Assembly: GCF_042445055.1 (NCBI RefSeq)
Contig: NZ_CP170339.1
Span: 2,728,001-2,792,000, forward strand
Length of the DNA: 64,000 nucleotides
DNA from: Falsihalocynthiibacter sp042445055
Lineage (GTDB): Bacteria > Pseudomonadota > Alphaproteobacteria > Rhodobacterales > Rhodobacteraceae
Direction: 5' to 3'
The notes below the pieces were generated by a model, which worked only from the letters and a program-made list of their open reading frames with translations, had not been told where the DNA came from and made no database searches. Below are positions 35,910 through 44,960 of the stretch, piece by piece. A program made the translations under genes and the position numbers. The stretch's first letter is position 1. Every line of letters starts with the position of its first letter.

Positions 35910-37267
35910 TGCTTATTAAAAATATCGCTCACGGATGGACCGGCGACAAAGACGGAACGCGGCTCACTGGCGCAATTCGCATTGAAGGCGGCATTATCAC
36001 GGAAATCGGCGATCTCGTGGCCAAAGCCGGTGAAGAAGTCTTAGACGCCTCAGGATGTGTTGTTACGCCAGGTATGATCAATACTCATCACCACCTGTTT
36101 CAATCGGCGCTGAAAGGCTTGGCAATCAATCAACCGCTGGATCCATGGCTGGAGCAAGTACCGTATACTTATTGGCCACGTCTTGACGAAGAAAGCCTTC
36201 GCGTTTCGGCAAGAATTGGGCTGGCGGAATTGGCACTATCCGGTGTCAGTACCGTTTGTGATCATCACTATGTGTTTTCGGACCGCTATGATTATGATCC
36301 GGCAGAGGTATTGTTTGAGGAAGCCGCAAGATTTGGCATCCGCTTTGTGTTGGCCCGTGGTGGCATGTCACGAGGTCGGGATTTTGGAGCGGAGGTGCCA
36401 GCGGCGCCCGTGGAATCCGTTCCCGTCTTTTTGCAAGGCATTGAAACAGCAGCAAAGCGTTGGAATGATCCATCGCCCGATGCCATGACGCGTGTGGCCT
36501 GTGCGCCGACCACACCGAATTTCAACTTTGCTCCCGAAACGCTGCCCGAGATTGCTCAGGAAGCCCGTCATATGGGGGTGCGTCTACATGCGCATCTTTC
36601 CGAGAACACGGCTTACGCAGCTCAGACCCAGCGGGCGTTTGGTCTGCGTCCTGTGCCGTGGCTGGCCAAGATGGACTGGTTGGGGTCGGATGTCTGGTTT
36701 GCCCACTTGGTGGACATCACCGCTGATGAAATCACGCTTCTGGCGGAAACAGGAACCGCCATGTCTCATTGCCCGCAGGCAAATGCTCGGCTTGGGTCGG
36801 GAATTGCACCGGCGCCTGCTCTTCATGCGGCGGGCGGCACTGTATCAATGGCTGTGGATGGCGCAGGCGCAAATGAAGCTGCAGATATGGGAAGTGCGCT
36901 TTATACAGCGTTTGCCTTGCATCGTGCTGCCCATGGCGTTGAGGCGATCGACGCTGGCACCTTGTTGCATTGGGCCACGATGGGCGGTGCCAAGGCGCTT
37001 GATCTACCCGCGGTGGGCCGGATTGCACCGGGGATGGCCGCAGATATTAGCCTGTTTGATCTGTCGGACGCGCGCAATTTCGGTCTGCATGACCCTGCCC
37101 TCGCGCCCATGGTCAGTGGCGCAGCCAAAGCACGCGACGTGATGGTTGCGGGTCGTTTTGTGCTCCGCAACGGAAGACTTCCGCATCTGGAACTTGGCGC
37201 GTTGGCCGAGGATGCTCGACGAATTACCGAAAGGCTGGCCCGCGTTTCGTCGCGGCTCCCCGCCTGA
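35909..37267 (+). CDS. Amidohydrolase, 8-oxoguanine/hydroxyatrazine deaminase-like
   Basis: 452 residues from the ATG at 35909 (AAAGGG nine bases upstream, stop-start overlap TAATG with the permease). Amidohydrolase metal motifs: TPGMINTHHHLFQSALKG with H60 and H62, RLHAHLSENTAY near 228, FAHLVDIT near 266, and MAVDGAGANEAADM with the catalytic Asp near 314. The sequence resembles the subgroup of 8-oxoguanine deaminase, hydroxydechloroatrazine deaminase and guanine deaminase, which hydrolyse C-NH2 on nitrogen heterocycles. A nucleobase-type substrate is inferred. Confidence 0.85.
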   Translation: MLIKNIAHGWTGDKDGTRLTGAIRIEGGIITEIGDLVAKAGEEVLDASGCVVTPGMINTHHHLFQSALKGLAINQPLDPWLEQVPYTYWPRLDEESLRVSARIGLAELALSGVSTVCDHHYVFSDRYDYDPAEVLFEEAARFGIRFVLARGGMSRGRDFGAEVPAAPVESVPVFLQGIETAAKRWNDPSPDAMTRVACAPTTPNFNFAPETLPEIAQEARHMGVRLHAHLSENTAYAAQTQRAFGLRPVPWLAKMDWLGSDVWFAHLVDITADEITLLAETGTAMSHCPQANARLGSGIAPAPALHAAGGTVSMAVDGAGANEAADMGSALYTAFALHRAAHGVEAIDAGTLLHWATMGGAKALDLPAVGRIAPGMAADISLFDLSDARNFGLHDPALAPMVSGAAKARDVMVAGRFVLRNGRLPHLELGALAEDARRITERLARVSSRLPA

Positions 37268-37341
37268 ACTAACGGAGTAGAAGCTGTCAGCGCCTTCGGC
37301 GCAGGTCATTGCTCCCTCGTGCAACAAAAGGAGACACACGC

Positions 37342-38340
37342 ATGAGCACAGCAAAGAACTATGATCTGACAGAATTGGACAAAGAAGCCGGCATGGGCGC
37401 CTATGGCGAAGAGATTGAGCGCGACGTGCCGCAGATTGATTTGTCGGACTACTTTAACCGCAAGGAAGAAATTAGCGACGCGCTCTGGGATGCGGCCACC
37501 GGTATCGGATTTTTCCAACTTACCGGCCACGGTATCCCCCAAACGCTGATTGATGATGCCTTTCAAATATCCGCGCGTTTTTTCGATCTACCAACAGACA
37601 CAAAGGGCCAATATCCCCTGAAACCCGGCAGCAATGCAGGCTGGGAATACATGGCGCAGGTTCGGCCCTCAACCGGCACGCCGGATCGAAAAGAAAGCTA
37701 TCAGATCACCCTGCCCCGCATGAAAGGGTTGTGGCCCACTGGTCAGGAGGTTTTCGGTTTCAAGGAAACCATGCTTGCATTTGAGCGCCACAACTGGGCG
37801 GTAGCGATGAAGGTGCTGGACTGTTTTGCCGAGCGGCTAAACTTCCCTCCCGGCTTCTTCACCGAAGGCCATGACCCGGATACGCCTGAGTATCAGTCGA
37901 CACTTAGGTTGATCCATTACCTTGGCATGGAAGACGCCAAACCCGAGGATTTCAAATTCTGGCGCGCCGGTGCGCACACCGATTTTGACTGCCTGACTTT
38001 GCTACACCAGAAAAGCGGTCAAGGCGGATTGCAGGTTTGTCCAGGTAAAGATGAAAAAGGCCGCGCCACTCAATGGACCGATGTCCCACCTGTTGGCGGG
38101 GTAATTACCTGTAATATCGGCGATATGCTTATGCGCTGGTCCGATGACAAGCTCCTGTCAAATCTACATCGGGTTCGGATGCCTAAACCAAACGAGTCCC
38201 TCGGGCCGCGATACTCTATTGCCTATTTCGCGCAAGCAAACATGGACACGCTTCTGGCGGGGCCAGAGGGAAAGTACGAACCGATGACCGGCGACGACCA
38301 TATCCAGATGCGCCTAGGGGCTAACTTCGGCAAGAAATAA
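37342..38340 (+). CDS. 2-oxoglutarate/Fe(II) dioxygenase, isopenicillin N synthase family
   Basis: 332 residues from the ATG at 37342 (AAAGGAG eight bases upstream). DIOX_N region at the N terminus (PQIDLSDYF near 30-38, GFFQLTGHGIP near 56-66); catalytic H212-x-D214 in AGAHTDFDCLTLLHQ, third ligand H276 in LLSNLHRVRMP, and the 2OG-binding R290/S292 in GPRYSIAYF. All active-site residues are present. Eukaryotic thymine-7-hydroxylase is in this family, which with the deaminase and amidohydrolase neighbours makes hydroxylation of a nucleobase or methylated base an attractive guess. Last gene of the operon. Confidence 0.9.
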   Translation: MSTAKNYDLTELDKEAGMGAYGEEIERDVPQIDLSDYFNRKEEISDALWDAATGIGFFQLTGHGIPQTLIDDAFQISARFFDLPTDTKGQYPLKPGSNAGWEYMAQVRPSTGTPDRKESYQITLPRMKGLWPTGQEVFGFKETMLAFERHNWAVAMKVLDCFAERLNFPPGFFTEGHDPDTPEYQSTLRLIHYLGMEDAKPEDFKFWRAGAHTDFDCLTLLHQKSGQGGLQVCPGKDEKGRATQWTDVPPVGGVITCNIGDMLMRWSDDKLLSNLHRVRMPKPNESLGPRYSIAYFAQANMDTLLAGPEGKYEPMTGDDHIQMRLGANFGKK

Positions 38341-38770
38341 TACGATCGTCGGTCGGTATGTTCCAACCGGCACGAAAGGCTCTGCCGCCAGAGGTGCGGC
38401 AGGGTCTGGAGAGGAGGAGAACGATTGGATTTGTGGCTTCTTCCACCGTGAGAGCAGCAATAATCCCTTACCGACGATATTTTGAGTTTAAAATCAACGC
38501 ACTGTAGCTATGTGCGTCGATCTCAGCAAGACTTCTAACCTTCTACCGGAAGTCCAAGCTAACGAACTGCCAGAATTAAAAACTGTCAGCTTCTTGAGGT
38601 TAGAGTAGGCTACCAATGTCCGCGGTCAGATTGTTTGGAACCAAAGGTGACCTAAACTAAGAGCCTGTTCAGCTCATCTAGTTGGTCGCATTGTCCGGCG
38701 CGCCGGCGGTGATGCAAGCGTTGCGTTCTAGCGTCTTCCGTTTGATCCTTTCCCTTTGAGGCCCCCGCAA
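38341..38770. other. Intergenic region after the catabolic operon
   Basis: 430 bases with no gene. A short stem (CTGCCGC/GCGGCAG, 38382-38388 with 38396-38402) follows the dioxygenase stop but lacks a T run. The segment from about 38618 is shared with 49631-49703 (see repeats). Confidence 0.5.
38618..38690 (+). repeat. Dispersed repeat copy 1 (matches 49631-49703)
   Basis: Begins with TGTCCG, followed by TTTGGAACCAA, CCTAAAC and AAGAG, and ends near GCTCATCT; the same ordered blocks occur at 49631-49703 with mismatches. Both copies sit beside IS elements, so this is probably a decayed insertion-element end. Confidence 0.5.
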
Positions 38771-38773
38771 AAA

Positions 38774-39630
38774 AGGAAGTCCGTCCCCATAGTTAGGAAA
38801 CTAAGAACCATAGATAGCCATGAAGAGACCCAATACCGAACAGATTGTTACTAAGTTACGGCAGGTTGAGGTGCTGTCGGCTAGGGAATGCCACGTGTGG
38901 ATGCGATCTGGCAGGAGCAGATAACGGAACAGACCTTTCATAGCTGGCGAAAGCAACGAGCCTTTGCCCCTCATTGGTCCGAGGACAATGGCGAGTGCGG
39001 CATGGGAAACGACCAACCAAAGGAACTCAAAACGGCTTGAGAAAGAGAATGAACGGCTGCAAAGAGCGTGTCGGACTTGGCGCAGTGCAAGCTCATACTT
39101 TCAGAAGATGTTCGGGGAACTACTGAGCCCTTCGCGGCGCCGTGCCTGCATTGATCAGGTGCGAAGCGGGTTCCACATCTCAGAGCGTCCGGCGTGCCGA
39201 GCCCTGGGGCAGCGCCGGTCCACGCTGAGGCGGTTGCCAGCTGGGCGGGCTGACGAAGATCGCCTGGAGGCCGACATGATCAAACTAACGCGCCAGTTTG
39301 GGCTCTATGGTTATCCCATCGGCTTGCCGGCGATTGGGATTCACCGAGAAGCGTCGGATCGCAGCTTTGCGAGAGATGCTGGCAGGCAAGTGAACGAAAA
39401 GCGTGTCGAACGTCTGTGGCGATGCGAAGGGCTCAAAGTTCCCCTGAAACAGCCAAGGAAACGGCGGCGCTGGTTAAAGGACGGTTTGTGCGTTCGACTG
39501 CGGCCAGAGTATCGCAACCATGTCCTCCTCTCGGGCATACAAGTATGCCCTGCCGAGCAAAGGGAGTTATGACCTCGTTCACCGCCGAACCTATGGTGGG
39601 AAAGCGTTCTGATCACTCAACATTCCGAGT
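38774..39630 (+). pseudogene. Decayed IS3-family element, orfA and orfB broken
   Basis: The left end (TCCGTCCCCATAGTTAGGAA near 38780) and the coding parts match the copy at 50095-51297. A degenerate orfA starts at 38819 (the EQIVTKLRQVEVL block is readable) and is frameshifted; orfB pieces read RPACRALGQRRST near 39187, VNEKRVERLWRCEGLKVPLKQP near 39391 and LCVRLRPEYRNHV near 39487, in several frames. The catalytic core after the first Asp region is missing. Not functional. Confidence 0.8.
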
Positions 39631-39927
39631 GGTTTGCCGCTTGGTCGCGAGTTCACTTCACCCAAGTTTACTTTGCCGGCCAAGTCTGTTCGCTCCAATC
39701 GCCGTCCTAGGTCACTGAGGCGCCGAGTCTGATAGATCTTGGAAGAGGCTCGGCATAACTGTGTTCGTCAGCAAAGTCCGCTCGGTCGACGACGGCCAGT
39801 CTGATCTTACTGCGCGATGCCTCCACGGTCCGGGTATGGAGAAGCTGCCCTGCAGCGACGAGGCGTGCCATAAATGGCAGGATTGGGACGGAAGCGACCA
39901 CCATACTAAGCACCTAAATTCTGTTCG

Positions 39928-39996
39928 GCAGCGGCGGCAGCGGCGGCAGCGGCGGCAGCGGCGGCAGCGGCGGCAGCGGCGGCAGCGGCGGCAGCG
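39928..39996. repeat. 9-bp tandem repeat (GCAGCGGCG), about 7.7 copies
   Basis: Seven perfect units of GCAGCGGCG (39928-39990) plus six bases of an eighth. It lies between an IS3 remnant and the osmC-like gene, in DNA without a defended coding frame; translated it would read repeated Arg-Arg-Gln. Such a 100% GC array is likely to vary in copy number by slippage. Confidence 0.95.
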
Positions 39997-40012
39997 AGCT
40001 CCCGAAAAACAA

Positions 40013-40175
40013 ATATCAAACAATATCAATATACTAATGCCCTGATGGACGATATGTGCGTTCAGCCTAATTCCGCTCGGTGCTACAGATGTGCTACGCC
40101 AGAGAGCAACCTACAGCCAAGTAGCAGAACGTCATAAACCCAATTTTGGAAGCATCGTGGAAGCAACAGGACACG
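40013..40175 (+). repeat. Diverged copy of the tRNA-fMet downstream segment (inverted)
   Basis: Contains CAAACAATATCAAT (40019), GGTGCTACAGATGTGCTACG (40079) and TGGAAGCATCGTGGAAGCAA (40147), in the same order as the minus strand of 44821-44960. It has a 47-base insert between the last two blocks. Orientation is opposite to the other two copies. Confidence 0.5.
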
Positions 40176-40346
40176 TTTGAGTGCCGCGCGCCAAGCACAA
40201 AGGTTGCGGTAAGAGCGGCGAACACAATAGGCGGATTGCGGAGGTTCGCTGCAATCTGCGCCACGAGCCCGTTGCAAGCACAGCGATCAGGAGTATCATC
40301 TAAAGACGGGCCACATATCCGATGGCAAGAAATGCGAGGTTTCGAC

Positions 40347-40754
40347 ATGCCCAGTGTGAACGTAAGCCTAAACAACATAGCAGGGACCGAAGCAGCAATG
40401 GGCTGGGCTGGAAGCCATACCATAGTTGCGGATCGACCTGCTGGTATAGCTGGAGGGCTTGGATTAGGCTTCAACGGTGCAGAACTGCTGGCTTTGGCAA
40501 TTGGCGGTTGTTTCTGCAACGATCCTCGGTACGTCGCCCATCAACGTGGGATCGTAATTGACGAGATTTGCGTCCGTGTGACCTTCAATCTTGAAGGTGA
40601 GCCAATTATGGCAACATCGGCTAAAATGGTCGTCACTTGCATAACTCGTGACGGTTCCGAAGCCGCCCAGATTGTAGAGGAAGCCAAGGCAAGTTGTATG
40701 GTTAGCAATTCCATATCCATCGGAGTGCCAGTATCGATCTCGATGCCGACTTAG
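40347..40754 (+). CDS. OsmC family protein
   Basis: 135 residues from the ATG at 40347 (GAGG seven bases upstream). The frame is open from 40146, but that part overlaps a repeat. OsmC fold markers: GFNGAELLALAIGGCFCND with C55 and C57, and EEAKASCMVSNSISI with C117; OsmC/Ohr peroxidases use a Cys pair in these places to reduce organic hydroperoxides. Either C55 or C57 could be the peroxidatic Cys. Single gene among IS remnants. Confidence 0.8.
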   Translation: MPSVNVSLNNIAGTEAAMGWAGSHTIVADRPAGIAGGLGLGFNGAELLALAIGGCFCNDPRYVAHQRGIVIDEICVRVTFNLEGEPIMATSAKMVVTCITRDGSEAAQIVEEAKASCMVSNSISIGVPVSISMPT

Positions 40755-40840
40755 CACACACTCAATATAAGAACTCGCTACTAGAAACTTCCTGCGATAG
40801 AGTTCAAATTCGTCGTGAGCACCAACCTATGAGTATTTCG

Positions 40841-41233
40841 CTATGGGCTGCCTGCAACAACTGCATCAACTTCGATCTCGACTAACCATTCTGGGTTCAC
40901 AAACCTGCTGACTGCCATGATCGTATCTACGGGACGAGCGTCGACGCAGTATTTCTTCCTCGCCTCGATAGCTTCTTTCCAGTTGTCGATATCGGTCAGA
41001 ATGACTCTCGTCCGCACGATGTCATGAAGCCCAGAGCCTGCCTGTTCGAGCGCTGCTTTAATGATTTCAAAGCATTGCGTCGTTTGGGTGAAGACATCTC
41101 CGACGCCAACTGTCTTACCCTGGGTATCGACGGGCGCGGTTCCACCTACCGAAATATAAGGGCCGACGCGAACTGCGCGGCTAAACCCAACGATTTCTTC
41201 CATAGGATTTCCATTGGAGATTAGCTGACGCAT
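40841..41233 (-). CDS. RidA family protein (YjgF/YER057c/UK114)
   Basis: 130 residues. Typical RidA fold: NPMEEIVGFSRAVRVGPYISVGGTAP (about 9-34), GLHDIVRTRVILTDIDNW (about 68-85), and WLVEIEVDAVV at the C terminus. The catalytic Arg of imine deaminases in the RidA subgroup corresponds to the VRTRV Arg. Members hydrolyse reactive enamine/imine intermediates. GGGAGG lies eight bases before the ATG. Convergent with the osmC-like gene. Confidence 0.9.
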   Translation of the reverse strand: MRQLISNGNPMEEIVGFSRAVRVGPYISVGGTAPVDTQGKTVGVGDVFTQTTQCFEIIKAALEQAGSGLHDIVRTRVILTDIDNWKEAIEARKKYCVDARPVDTIMAVSRFVNPEWLVEIEVDAVVAGSP

Positions 41234-41542
41234 GTGATGAGCCTCCCGCTTTATGCCAGCATAGGCTCATCCGTTTTCCATTGCCACAATCTCTTCGCAA
41301 ATCCTACGCTAATTTTGTAAAGGGATTGTCCCCAACGCGAAATACCGACATGCGCGCTCATCGTAGCGTTCTGTAAAATGGGCTCAAAGCTGCCATTTGC
41401 TCCAACGACCACCAAGGTCGGCATTGGGCCAGTAATAACCGCTGATGCGAGCGCTTTTTCACCGTCTTTACTGTCAGCCAACTGTGCTCACGCTCAATTT
41501 TGTAGAGATGTGTAGAGCAAATCTCTAACCAAATGAGCTACC

Positions 41543-42361
41543 GGTGCTGTCGGCACGAATTCGAACTTGTCTCTTCTAGGCCAGCCTTACTGCCCCTTAT
41601 GTCGCTCCGAGACCGCGCCACTCGACCAGAGCAGCGGTTCGGTTCAGTTTGAAATGAGCCCTTTGCGATAGGCTGCGATCCTGATTGAAGTGGTTAAAAA
41701 CAGAAGCATGGGCGGAAACAAATTTCTGCAAACTTCGCATCAAGTGAAAGCTGTGCATGGCCCGATCTCTTCGTCGAAAAGGTAGCTAAGAATTCTCCAC
41801 TCGATTATTCCTCCAGCGCCCCGTTTCCTGTCTACGTGTGTTGCCGACAACCTTCATCGCAGCTCCTTATTAACGTAATTTTGCAGTGATCACGACCTCC
41901 GGTTGACCCTACCGCTTCATCGCTTTCTTTAAGAATTTAGGGGCCGCAGTGCGATCCCGGCGTTTCGTGACACAACTTACCAACACCTCACCTTCGTGGC
42001 CTACAGCCCGCCCAAGGTAGTGCCGCTCACTGGTGATCTTCACGGAAACCTCGCCGAAATGCCATCACCAGTTCGACTAACACGGCAACCGGCTGACCCG
42101 TTTTCTGTGGATCTCCGCCGCAAACACCATGCCAAATCTGCTCCACCAACAACGCACAGTTACATGGCACACGTCGAAGCCACGGTCGCGCAGAAGGTCT
42201 TCCACGTTTCGTAACGAAAGTGGAAATCGAAACTAGAGCATCACCGCAAGGCGAATGATGTCAGGGCTTGTTTTAAAGTACTTGAACGGGTCACGTTTTG
42301 TCATGATCGGACGCCACGAAACCTCCCTGCCCGTCTCAAGTCAGTTTCCTCTGACAGTGCC
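41543..42361 (-). pseudogene. Full-length decayed IS6-family element
   Basis: About 819 bases aligning end to end by eye with the intact copy at 47089-47903. Terminal sequences GGTGCTGTCGG and CTGACAGTGCC are still visible. The transposase frame is broken by many substitutions and indels; conserved words survive in translation on the minus strand, such as the first-codon region before 42300. Older than the intact copy. Confidence 0.75.
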
Positions 42362-42413
42362 TTGTCGCAGGATTGGCAAGCAGAATGACTTGGTGGTGTT
42401 GCTCGTGAAACAA

Positions 42414-42599
42414 TTACCAAGCATCCCTCGCGGTTCCATCTTCTTTCATACAAATGCCCACGGTTCCGTTTTCGGTTTGTCGGATCCCATAATGACCACC
42501 ATTTTCAACGCAGCACACTGCGGCGGGATTTGCCAGTGTAACACCTGTTTCCGATGCCATAACAGGCGTGAAAGAGGTTAAGCCAAAAGCCATTGCCAT
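42414..42599 (-). CDS. Small exported DUF333-like protein, C-terminally cut
   Basis: From the ATG at 42599 about 61 residues: a short hydrophobic leader (MAFGLTSFTPVMA) then LANPAAVCCVENGGHYGIRQ and VGICMKEDGTARDAW. This is the DUF333 pattern (ANPA..yC...GG...I...G..G.C...DG...W), except that the usual final residues after the Trp are lost to a TAA; the frame would continue LFHEQ. The IS6 remnant ends 53 bases further on. It may be an inactive remnant. An upstream start overlapping the amidohydrolase stop is possible. Confidence 0.45.
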   Translation of the reverse strand: MAMAFGLTSFTPVMASETGVTLANPAAVCCVENGGHYGIRQTENGTVGICMKEDGTARDAW

Positions 42600-42645
42600 T
42601 AGTAGTCGCGCAGCAAAAAGTAACGTTTCATTGGTGTCACCAATC

Positions 42646-44541
42646 TTATCCGTGGGAATGTATAGACTTAAAAACATGTTTGATCGCGGCTTGAGCAAAC
42701 TCTGTTGTCATCAAGGTGCTGGAAGGAATTTGCAAGGAAGCATCCTCTTGTTTTGCGGAGCCTGCCTTGAATTTGCGCCCTTCCATCACTGTCCCCCACA
42801 CACCAATTTCCTTAATTGCCATTGTGTCGACGGTCAGGGGATTGTCGTCCAGAATTGTGAAATTGGCGAGCTTTCCAGCCTCAATACTGCCGCGCATGTG
42901 CTCTTGGCGCAGAGCAAAGGCTGCTTCAAGCGTTACCGCGCGCAAAGCCGCTTCTGGCGACGCTGATTGCTCCGCATCGGCAACGCGGCCTGAACTCGTC
43001 ACCCGATTTACGGCGCACCACATCAAAAACAGGGGGTCCGAAGGTGCCATTGGCATGTCAGAATGAAGCGAATAGGATATCCCTGCGCTCTCTAAGTCGC
43101 CCAAACGCACCATTTGATCTGCGCGTTTAGGACCCAATCCAACTTCGCTGTATTTGTCGGCCAAAGCGGTGACATAATAAGGGTTGGCACTCACGATGGC
43201 CCCAAGTTGCTTGATCCGTGCAACCTGTTCCGGCGCACTCACCGCGAAATGCACGATTGTCGTTCGATGATCGAAGCGCGGATTGCGCCTTTGATTAACC
43301 TCAAGACTATCCAACACACGGTCCAAACCTGCGTCGCCGTTTACGTGAATATGTATCTGATATCCGGCATCCCAATAGACACGGAAAGCACGTTCAAAGA
43401 GATCCTTTTCCATCATCCACGCGCCGAAATGCCCGTCGAGATAGGGTTCGCGCACTTGCATGGCGAGCGAGTAGATTGCCCCGTCGGCAAAGAGTTTTAT
43501 TTGGTTGGGCACAAACTCGGTCATACCACCGTACCAGCTTGCGAGTTTCTTAGTCTCGGCAATGACTTCTTCATCATCTTCATAAAGGGCTATCAGGCTT
43601 TTTCCATCGGGAATGAAGGACCACCTGAAGGGCATCGAGGGGGAAGACAGAACCGAGTTGACCATATCCTGAACAGGTTTTGCGAGGATACCACCAGGCT
43701 CATTGCCATAGGTTATACCTTTGGCATGCATGTAGTCTCGCATCAGTTCTAGACCCGCTTTGAAGTTAGCAGGATTGGCAACCATTTCCGCAATGTAGGG
43801 AAGGAGTGCAAACAGGCCTTGCTCCCAGAAATGCCCCGCCTCGAAATTTGATTGTTTGCGCGCGGGATCTGCCCAAGAATTAAAGGCATCCTCGGTAACG
43901 CCTGCCGCCTGCATCGCTGCGGTGTTCAAGGTAAATTCGTGGCAGGAGCGCGCCCAGACGAAAATCGGCCGTGTCGCGCTTATCGTATCTAGCTCGGTGC
44001 GCGTCAATTCACCGAAGAAATATGTGTGGTACCCCCATGTTAGCAACGGCTCGTCGGGTGAATCCAATTCCCCCTCCGCTTCAATCATCCGTGCCATGAA
44101 GTCTGCTTTGTCTTTGACTGCGGGGACCGTTCCGTCGGGCAAAACCCAGTCTTCGATGGCGAGAATTTTGGAGGACATTGTGAGGGCGGCAAGCATGGGG
44201 TGGTCGTGTTCTGCAATAAAGCCGGGGACAATGACGTTGTCCTCAAACGTCAGGTCTACCTCATAGGGTTGATCGCCAATGAGGGTTTCAATTTCGGAAA
44301 GGGAACCCACCGCAAGAATGCGTCCGTTCACCGTAGCGACGGCATTGGCCGCTGGTTTGTTGGGATCGAGGGTAACAATTTCGCGCGCGGAATAAACCGT
44401 GACTTTGTCAGTCACCGAGATTGCGGTCCCGATATCCCCAAGCGATGCCGATTGCGCCCAAACAGCCAAGCCTGAGGAACACAAGGAAGTTGCGCCTAAG
44501 AGGCCCATACGGATTAATGATCTTCTGGAAAATTGCTTCAT
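42646..44541 (-). CDS. Tat-exported amidohydrolase (YtcJ-like, amidohydrolase 3)
   Basis: 631 residues from the ATG at 44541 (AAGGA eight bases upstream). Twin-arginine signal SRRSLIRMGLLGATS at the N terminus exports it folded. The metal-dependent hydrolase core: VIVPGFIAEHDHPM with the HxH pair near 102-104, HIHVNGDAGLDRVL near 396, and the late SYSLHSDMPMAPSDPLF with catalytic Asp. The C terminus has GKLANFTILDDNPLTVD, typical of this family. The substrate is unknown; YtcJ relatives hydrolyse formamides or aryl amides. Single gene; followed by a DUF333 remnant on the same strand. Confidence 0.85.
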   Translation of the reverse strand: MKQFSRRSLIRMGLLGATSLCSSGLAVWAQSASLGDIGTAISVTDKVTVYSAREIVTLDPNKPAANAVATVNGRILAVGSLSEIETLIGDQPYEVDLTFEDNVIVPGFIAEHDHPMLAALTMSSKILAIEDWVLPDGTVPAVKDKADFMARMIEAEGELDSPDEPLLTWGYHTYFFGELTRTELDTISATRPIFVWARSCHEFTLNTAAMQAAGVTEDAFNSWADPARKQSNFEAGHFWEQGLFALLPYIAEMVANPANFKAGLELMRDYMHAKGITYGNEPGGILAKPVQDMVNSVLSSPSMPFRWSFIPDGKSLIALYEDDEEVIAETKKLASWYGGMTEFVPNQIKLFADGAIYSLAMQVREPYLDGHFGAWMMEKDLFERAFRVYWDAGYQIHIHVNGDAGLDRVLDSLEVNQRRNPRFDHRTTIVHFAVSAPEQVARIKQLGAIVSANPYYVTALADKYSEVGLGPKRADQMVRLGDLESAGISYSLHSDMPMAPSDPLFLMWCAVNRVTSSGRVADAEQSASPEAALRAVTLEAAFALRQEHMRGSIEAGKLANFTILDDNPLTVDTMAIKEIGVWGTVMEGRKFKAGSAKQEDASLQIPSSTLMTTEFAQAAIKHVFKSIHSHG

Positions 44542-44704
44542 TTGAAAATCCTTCATAAACAGTTTCATCAAAAAATGCGGATCTCTTCTGTAGAAAGCAC
44601 TACCCAATTGTCATCTTCGAACATAGCTAATTTTCCGCATAGTCCCATTCTCAAGGGAAAATTCTTCAAAGTCGATCTGGTCTCTTGCGACAATATCCGT
44701 TGAG

Positions 44705-44744
44705 TTCACCGCCATAATATTCATTTCACCGCCATAATATTCAT
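44705..44744. repeat. Perfect 20-bp tandem duplication
   Basis: The 20-base unit TTCACCGCCATAATATTCAT occurs twice head to tail (44705-44724, 44725-44744) with no mismatch, which points to a recent duplication or an active operator pair. It is about 165 bases upstream of the Tat amidohydrolase start. Confidence 0.9.
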
Positions 44745-44820
44745 TTGGACGAATTTCGCATTAGTATCGACAAGGGTCGTACGCCAACTATTTGTTCGAT
44801 ATAGCTGCATTTCCGTCACA

Positions 44821-44960
44821 CGTTTGAACCGCGTTCTTATGCTTCCACAGTGCTTCCAGCGTAGCACTGATGTAGCACCAAGCGGGAATAGCAACGCGAA
44901 TGGCCGCCCAAGGGCGGTTCGTAAAACATTGATATTGTTTGGTATTTATTGGTTACAGGA
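44821..44960 (-). repeat. Diverged copy of the tRNA-fMet downstream segment
   Basis: Shares CTTATGCTTCCACAGTGCTT, an inverted-repeat hairpin (CCGCCC/GGGCGG here, CCCCGC/GCGGGG at 51590) followed by TTCGTAA, and TATTTATTGGTT with the sequence that flanks tRNA-fMet at 51530-51640. Same orientation as that copy; the match ends about 8 bases into the tRNA acceptor stem. Confidence 0.65.

Noticed and set aside
39928..39996. CRISPR array
   Set aside because: The repeat unit is 9 bases without spacers; no cas genes anywhere in the window.
39712..40045. Frames on both strands reading through the 9-bp array (Arg-Arg-Gln or Arg-Cys repeats)
   Set aside because: Low-complexity translation of a DNA tandem repeat, no ribosome site or domain.
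40146..40346. N-terminal extension of the OsmC protein
   Set aside because: This part coincides with the tRNA-flank repeat copy; OsmC proteins of about 135 residues start at the later Met with a ribosome site.
41251..41481. 76-residue frame next to the RidA gene
   Set aside because: No ribosome site, no family match, composition not convincing; left as non-coding.
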